Positions 59,490 through 64,000 of a stretch of DNA of 64,000 bases are shown in pieces (the stretch's first letter is position 1; each line of letters starts with the position of its first letter). The position numbers were made by a program, and so were the translations under genes. Origin of the DNA: Cupriavidus gilardii (lineage in GTDB: Bacteria > Pseudomonadota > Gammaproteobacteria > Burkholderiales > Burkholderiaceae); assembly GCF_008801915.1 (NCBI RefSeq), contig NZ_VZOV01000015.1, forward strand, positions 62,001 to 126,000, read 5' to 3'. Under the pieces are notes generated by a model, which was given only the letters and a program-made list of their open reading frames with translations, was not told where the DNA came from and ran no database searches.

Positions 59490-62027
59490 ATGACGCGTCA
59501 TTCGCGCTCTCCTGCCCGCGTTCCGGCCGATAGCCGCCGTCTGCCGGCGTTGCGGCGGCGTACCCCGGTGCAGCTGGCCGTCGGGCTGGCGGCGGCGATG
59601 TCGTGCCTGGCGGTGCCGGCACATGCCGCACCGGCGCAGGCCGACCAGCAATACGATGCGCTGATCCAGCGCGCCCGCGCCGGCGACTACGAACCGGCGC
59701 TGACCGCGCTGCGCGAGCGGCTGGCGCAGGCGCCGGCCGACCGCCGCGCCGCCTACGACCGCATGATCATCGCCGGCTGGGCCGGCCGCCCCGCCGAGGT
59801 CCTCGAGACGTATCGCGGCCTTGGCGGCGACGCCAGCCAGCTGCCTGCCGAGGTGCTGGCCGCCATCGCACGCGCCGAGCGCGACGAGCGCCAGTGGGAC
59901 GCGTCGCTGGCGCACTATCGTGAAGGCCGGCAACGTTTCCCGGCGCGCCAGGACTTTGCCCTGGGCGAGATCCTGGTGCTGGCCGACAGCGGCCGCACCG
60001 CCGACGCCGTCGCGGCGGGCAGGGCGCTGGTCGAGCGGCAGCCGTCCAGCCCCGATGCCCGCATTGCGCTGGCCTACGCGCATACCCGCGCCAACGATCC
60101 GTACGAGGCGCTGTTCGAGGCCGACCGCGCGCATGGCCTGGCCCCGCAGCGCAAGGACGTGGTGCGCGAATACGTACGCGCGCTCGAGCATGCCGGACTG
60201 CCGGAAGCCGCGCTGCGCGTGGCGGACGAACATCCCGGCCTGCTGGACCGGGCCGACCGGCTCGAACTGGAACTGGACGCGACCGCCGAACAGGTGCGGC
60301 TTGCCGACATGCCGACCCGGACCGAAGCCGAGCGCTTCGCCATCGCCGACCGCGCGCTGGCCCGCTACGAGCAACTGCTGCCGCAACTGCGGGGCACCGG
60401 CCCGCGCGGCGAGGCCCAGCTGCGCCGCGCCCGCATCGACCGGCTCGCCGCGCTGCATGCGCGCGTGCGGATGCAGGACCTGGTCGACGAATACGAGGCG
60501 CTGCGGGCCGAGGGCGTCGAGGTCCCGGCCTTTGCGTTGTCCGACGTGGCCGCGGCCTATCTCTATCTGCGTCATCCCGAACAGGCCGAGACGCTGTACG
60601 CGCAGGCAATCCGCGAGGCCTATCCGCCCGGCGGCGACGCCGAGGCGCGGCTGGCAGCGCAGACGGGTCTGTACTACGCGCATGCCGAGGCCGAGAAGTT
60701 TCCGCCGGCCGGCGAGGTGGTGGAGCAGGCCAGCGCCGAGCAACCGCGCTGGCGGTGGCTGCGCGGCCAGCCGACGCGGCAGCCGAACGATCTGTGGCTC
60801 GATGCCGCCGAGGTCAGCGCGCGTTCGCGCCGGCAGGCCGACGACACCGTCGACGCGCAGCAGCGGCTCGAGGAGCTGGTCAGCCATGCACCGGGCAATT
60901 CGCGGCTGCGCGTGCTGCTGGCCGAGCTGTACCGGGCCCGCGGCTGGCCGCGCCAGGCCGAGGGCGAGCTGAAGCTGGCCGAAACGCTGGAGCCGCGCGC
61001 CGTGCCGCTCGAGGTGCAGCAGGGCCATGCCGCGCTGGACCTGCAGGAGTGGCGGCAGGCCGAGATGCTGCGCAACGACACGATGGCGCGCTATCCCGAA
61101 GACCTGGCGGTCCGGCGCCTGGATCGCGACTGGCAGGTCCACAACAAGTCGGAGCTGCGCATCGAGGGCTATCGGGGCCTCGCCAACGACAGCGCCGTGG
61201 TCGGCAACGGCAACTTCGGCATCGAGGCGGTGCTGTACAGCCCGCCGATCCACTACGACTGGCGCGCCTTCGGCGGCATCGGCTATGCGACCGGCCGCTT
61301 CCAGGAAGGCAGCGTCGACTACCGCTGGGCGCGCACCGGCGTGCAATACCGCGTGCGCGACCTGACGCTGGAGGGCGAGGTCTCGGCGCACGACTATGGC
61401 GGCGGCAACGGCGGCCGTGCCGGCGGCCGGCTGTCGGCGCAATACGACATCGACGACCGCTGGCAGGTCGGCGCCTCGGGCGCGCTGCGCTCGACCGGCA
61501 CGCCGCTGCGCGCGCTGAAGCAGGGCATCTACGCCGATACGTTGGCGGCGTTCGCGCGCTACCGCGCCAGCGAGCGCAGCGAGTGGATGTTCACGGTGGC
61601 GCCGTCGCGCTTCAGCGACGGCAACGATCGCCTCGAGGGCGGCGTCGCCGGCGAGCAGCGCTTCTATACCGCGCCGCACCTGAAGGGCGACCTGCTGGTC
61701 GACATCTGGGCCTCGCGCAATACGCGCCGGGACACGCCGTACTACAACCCGCGCTCGGACCTGACCATGCTGCCGTCGGTGCGGCTGACGCACACGCTGC
61801 ATCGCCGCTACGAGACCGTGTGGGAACAGCAGTTCCTCGCCGGCGCGGGCGCCTATGCGCAGCGCGGCTACGGCACCGGCGCCATCATGATGATCGGCTA
61901 TGGCCAGCGCTTCCGCACCAACGACGTGTTCGACGTCGGCGCCACGATCACCGGCACCAGCCGACCGTACGACGGCCAGCGCGAGCGCGAACTGCGCATC
62001 GTGTTCGACCTGACCTACCGATTCTGA
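59490..62027 (+). CDS. pgaA: Poly-beta-1,6-N-acetyl-D-glucosamine export porin PgaA
   Basis: About 845 aa outer-membrane protein. A signal peptide (PVQLAVGLAAAMSCLAVPAH) is followed by a periplasmic TPR-rich half (repeats such as DYEPALTALRERLAQAPADR and the PEQAETLYAQAIREA block) that binds the polymer. From about residue 560 the C-terminal half is a 16-strand beta-barrel with alternating aromatic residues, ending in RIVFDLTYRF. The terminal Phe is typical of outer-membrane insertion. ATG 59490 has the best ribosome binding site; ATG 59478 is also in frame. pgaB follows after 5 bp. Confidence 0.93.
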   Translation: MTRHSRSPARVPADSRRLPALRRRTPVQLAVGLAAAMSCLAVPAHAAPAQADQQYDALIQRARAGDYEPALTALRERLAQAPADRRAAYDRMIIAGWAGRPAEVLETYRGLGGDASQLPAEVLAAIARAERDERQWDASLAHYREGRQRFPARQDFALGEILVLADSGRTADAVAAGRALVERQPSSPDARIALAYAHTRANDPYEALFEADRAHGLAPQRKDVVREYVRALEHAGLPEAALRVADEHPGLLDRADRLELELDATAEQVRLADMPTRTEAERFAIADRALARYEQLLPQLRGTGPRGEAQLRRARIDRLAALHARVRMQDLVDEYEALRAEGVEVPAFALSDVAAAYLYLRHPEQAETLYAQAIREAYPPGGDAEARLAAQTGLYYAHAEAEKFPPAGEVVEQASAEQPRWRWLRGQPTRQPNDLWLDAAEVSARSRRQADDTVDAQQRLEELVSHAPGNSRLRVLLAELYRARGWPRQAEGELKLAETLEPRAVPLEVQQGHAALDLQEWRQAEMLRNDTMARYPEDLAVRRLDRDWQVHNKSELRIEGYRGLANDSAVVGNGNFGIEAVLYSPPIHYDWRAFGGIGYATGRFQEGSVDYRWARTGVQYRVRDLTLEGEVSAHDYGGGNGGRAGGRLSAQYDIDDRWQVGASGALRSTGTPLRALKQGIYADTLAAFARYRASERSEWMFTVAPSRFSDGNDRLEGGVAGEQRFYTAPHLKGDLLVDIWASRNTRRDTPYYNPRSDLTMLPSVRLTHTLHRRYETVWEQQFLAGAGAYAQRGYGTGAIMMIGYGQRFRTNDVFDVGATITGTSRPYDGQRERELRIVFDLTYRF

Positions 62028-62032
62028 ACGGG

Positions 62033-64000
62033 ATGCATGCCATGGACGCAACCTTGATGCGCCCCTATCGCGCTTTTCTGATGCTGTTGCTGGCGGTGGC
62101 CACGTTGCTGCTGGCCGCCTGCGCCAAGGACATTCCGGTGTTCACGCCGCCGGCCGACCGGCCTGTCGCGAAGGCCGAGCAACCGTGGCCGCGCAACCAT
62201 GTCGCGGTGCTGGCGTACCACGACGTGGAGGACCGCGATCCGGACCAGGCCTATCTGAGCGTACGCACCGACCATCTGATCCGCCAGCTGGCGTGGCTGC
62301 GCGAGAACGGCTATCGGCCGGTCACGGTCGACCAGATCCTGGCCGCCCGCAACGGCGGCCCGGCGCTGCCGGACCGCGCGGTGCTGCTGACCTTCGACGA
62401 CGGCTATCGCAGCTTCCATACGCGCGTGCTGCCGATCCTGAAGGCCTATCGCTGGCCCGCCGTGCTGGCGCCGGTCGGCGTGTGGCTCGATACGCCCGAG
62501 AACAAGCCCGTCGATTTCGGCGGCACGCCGACCGAGCGGGACCGCATGCTGACCTGGCAGCAGGTGCGCGAGATCGCCGCCTCGGGTCTGGTCGAGATCG
62601 GCGCCCATACCGACGCGCACCACTACGGCGTGCTGGCCAATCCGCAGGGCAACACGCAGCCGGTGGCCGCGGTGCATGCCTACGACAGCAAGACGGGCAC
62701 CTACGAGAGCGACGCCGCCTATGAGAAGCGCGTGCGCGACGACGTGCAGCGGATCACCGAGAAGGTTCGCCGCATCACCGGCAAGCCGGTGCGTGTCTGG
62801 ATCTGGCCGTACGGCGCCGAGAGCGGCTCGGCGCTGCGCATCATCGGCGAGAACGGCTACCAGATGGCGCTGACGCTGGAAGACGGGCTCGCGACGGTGG
62901 ACAAGATGATGTCCGGCGCCCGCCTGCTGATCGGCGACGACCCTGGCCTGCGCGGCTTCGCGCAATCGGTGGTCGAGATGGAGCAGCAGCAGAACATGCG
63001 CGTCGCCCACGTCGATCTGGACTATGTCTACGATGCCGATCCGGCCCAGGTCGACCGCAATCTGGACAAGCTGGTGCAGCGCATCTACGACCTGAAGATC
63101 GACACGGTGTTCCTGCAGGCCTTTGCGGATCCCGATGCCAGCGGCCTGGTCAAGTCGGTGTACTTCCCCAACCGCGTGCTGCCGGTGCGCGCCGATCTGT
63201 TCAACCGCGTCGCCTGGCAGTTGCGGAACCGGACCAACGTCAAGCTCTATGCGTGGATGCCGGTGCTGGCGCTGGACCTGGACAAGTCGATCGCGCGCGT
63301 GTCGCGCTGGGATCCGAAGACCGGCCGCATCGACGTCGATCCGAAGCAGTACCGCCGGCTGTCACCGTTCGATCCGGTCGCCCGCCAGCGCATCGGCGAG
63401 CTGTACGAGGACCTGGCGCGCCATGCGGTGTTCGACGGCATCCTGTTCCACGACGACGCCGTGATGAGCGATTTCGAGGATGCCAGCGCGCCGGCGCTGG
63501 CGGCCTATCGCAAGGCCGGGCTGCCCGACTCGATCGAGGCGCTGCGTGCCAATCCGGAGACGATGCAGCGCTGGACGCGGTTCAAGAGCCGTGCGCTGGT
63601 CGACTTCACGCACGAGCTGACCGCCAAGGTCCGCGCCATTCGCGGCCCGGCGATCAAGACCGCGCGCAACATCTTCGCCGCGCCGATCCTGCAGCCGGAG
63701 AGCGAGGCGTGGTTCGCGCAGAACCTCGACGACTTCCTCGTCGCCTACGACTGGACCGCGCCGATGGCCATGCCGTACATGGAGCAGGTGCCGGCCGGCA
63801 AGGAAAACGCGTGGCTGGACTCGCTAGTCGACACCGTGGCCAAGCGCCCGGGCGCGCTGCGCCGCACGGTGTTCGAGCTGCAGAGCCGCGACTGGCGCAA
63901 GGCCGATGCGCCGCCGGTCGACAGCGCCGTGCTGGCGGGCTGGATGCAACGCCTGCAGCGTCGCGGCGCGCGCAACTTCGGCTACTACCCGGACGACTTC
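62033..64000 (+). CDS. pgaB: Poly-beta-1,6-GlcNAc N-deacetylase PgaB (3' end cut off by window)
   Basis: At least 656 codons, open to the window edge. A lipoprotein signal (AFLMLLLAVATLLLAACAKD) is followed by the CE4 polysaccharide deacetylase domain: LAYHDVED, the metal-binding LLTFDDGYRSFHTRVLPIL, and GAHTDAHHYG. The C-terminal glycoside-hydrolase-like domain (VAHVDLDYVYDADPAQVDRN, KLYAWMPVLALDL and ILFHDDAVMSDFEDA) reaches the window edge at GYYPDDF. PgaB partly deacetylates PNAG so that PgaA can export it. It is co-transcribed with pgaA; pgaC and pgaD are expected just beyond the window. Confidence 0.93.
   Translation, partial: MHAMDATLMRPYRAFLMLLLAVATLLLAACAKDIPVFTPPADRPVAKAEQPWPRNHVAVLAYHDVEDRDPDQAYLSVRTDHLIRQLAWLRENGYRPVTVDQILAARNGGPALPDRAVLLTFDDGYRSFHTRVLPILKAYRWPAVLAPVGVWLDTPENKPVDFGGTPTERDRMLTWQQVREIAASGLVEIGAHTDAHHYGVLANPQGNTQPVAAVHAYDSKTGTYESDAAYEKRVRDDVQRITEKVRRITGKPVRVWIWPYGAESGSALRIIGENGYQMALTLEDGLATVDKMMSGARLLIGDDPGLRGFAQSVVEMEQQQNMRVAHVDLDYVYDADPAQVDRNLDKLVQRIYDLKIDTVFLQAFADPDASGLVKSVYFPNRVLPVRADLFNRVAWQLRNRTNVKLYAWMPVLALDLDKSIARVSRWDPKTGRIDVDPKQYRRLSPFDPVARQRIGELYEDLARHAVFDGILFHDDAVMSDFEDASAPALAAYRKAGLPDSIEALRANPETMQRWTRFKSRALVDFTHELTAKVRAIRGPAIKTARNIFAAPILQPESEAWFAQNLDDFLVAYDWTAPMAMPYMEQVPAGKENAWLDSLVDTVAKRPGALRRTVFELQSRDWRKADAPPVDSAVLAGWMQRLQRRGARNFGYYPDDF

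Noticed and set aside
59169..62051. 960-codon minus-strand frame opposite pgaA
   Set aside because: Antisense shadow of a well-supported PgaA coding sequence.

Overview
High-G+C chromosomal DNA from a betaproteobacterium, most likely order Burkholderiales (Alcaligenaceae or Burkholderiaceae). The support is the hemA-prfA-prmC-grxD-ubiX block, ychF-ubiH-dsbC, trpG-trpD-trpC-CYTH-ung, a Bug-type tripartite tricarboxylate receptor, and pgaA-pgaB. The genus cannot be fixed from sequence alone. I see no rRNA, tRNA, CRISPR array or intact insertion sequence.

Layout. 1-4.5 kb: the start of a LysR gene divergent from an acyl-CoA ligase and a Bug solute receptor, then a ClC chloride channel/exchanger. 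4.6-10.3 kb: a periplasmic protein of unknown function, then a lysine-degradation-like cluster (DapB-like reductase without the catalytic His pair, Lrp regulator, saccharopine/lysine dehydrogenase, aminoadipate-semialdehyde dehydrogenase) and a small lipoprotein. 10.4-15.5 kb: minus-strand housekeeping block ubiX, grxD, prmC, an Ala-rich lipoprotein, prfA, hemA. 15.7-25.4 kb: small membrane protein, MTA/SAH nucleosidase, DUF2157/GDYXXLXY/EamA operon, two divergent LysR-target pairs (MFS exporter; quinone-oxidoreductase-like), and an orphan HigA-type antitoxin.

25.6-44.7 kb is accessory. It begins with an ABC-F ATPase and a frameshifted GmrSD/DUF262 remnant. A tightly packed five-gene minus-strand operon follows, with visibly lower G+C than its flanks. 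In transcription order it encodes a 1757-aa YprA/DruE-type helicase with DUF1998 (43.6 to 38.3 kb), a DrmD-type SNF2 helicase, a 1637-aa Eco57I-type adenine methylase, an SMC-like coiled-coil ATPase and an HNH nuclease. I read this as an anti-phage defence array related to DISARM and Druantia but matching neither canonical layout. It is the most interesting part of the window. About 1.1 kb without a recognisable intact gene separates it from ychF.

44.7-64 kb returns to core genes: ychF, ubiH-like hydroxylase, dsbC, acuI-type reductase, M61 peptidase with PDZ, FUSC transporter, acylphosphatase, ung, CYTH protein, trpC-trpD-trpG (trpE absent from its usual place), then pgaA and most of pgaB for export of poly-beta-1,6-GlcNAc.

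A window-wide theme is short tandem repeats with periods of 7, 12 and 24 bp in spacers and, in frame, inside coding regions. Paired-palindrome REP-like elements also occur between convergent genes.
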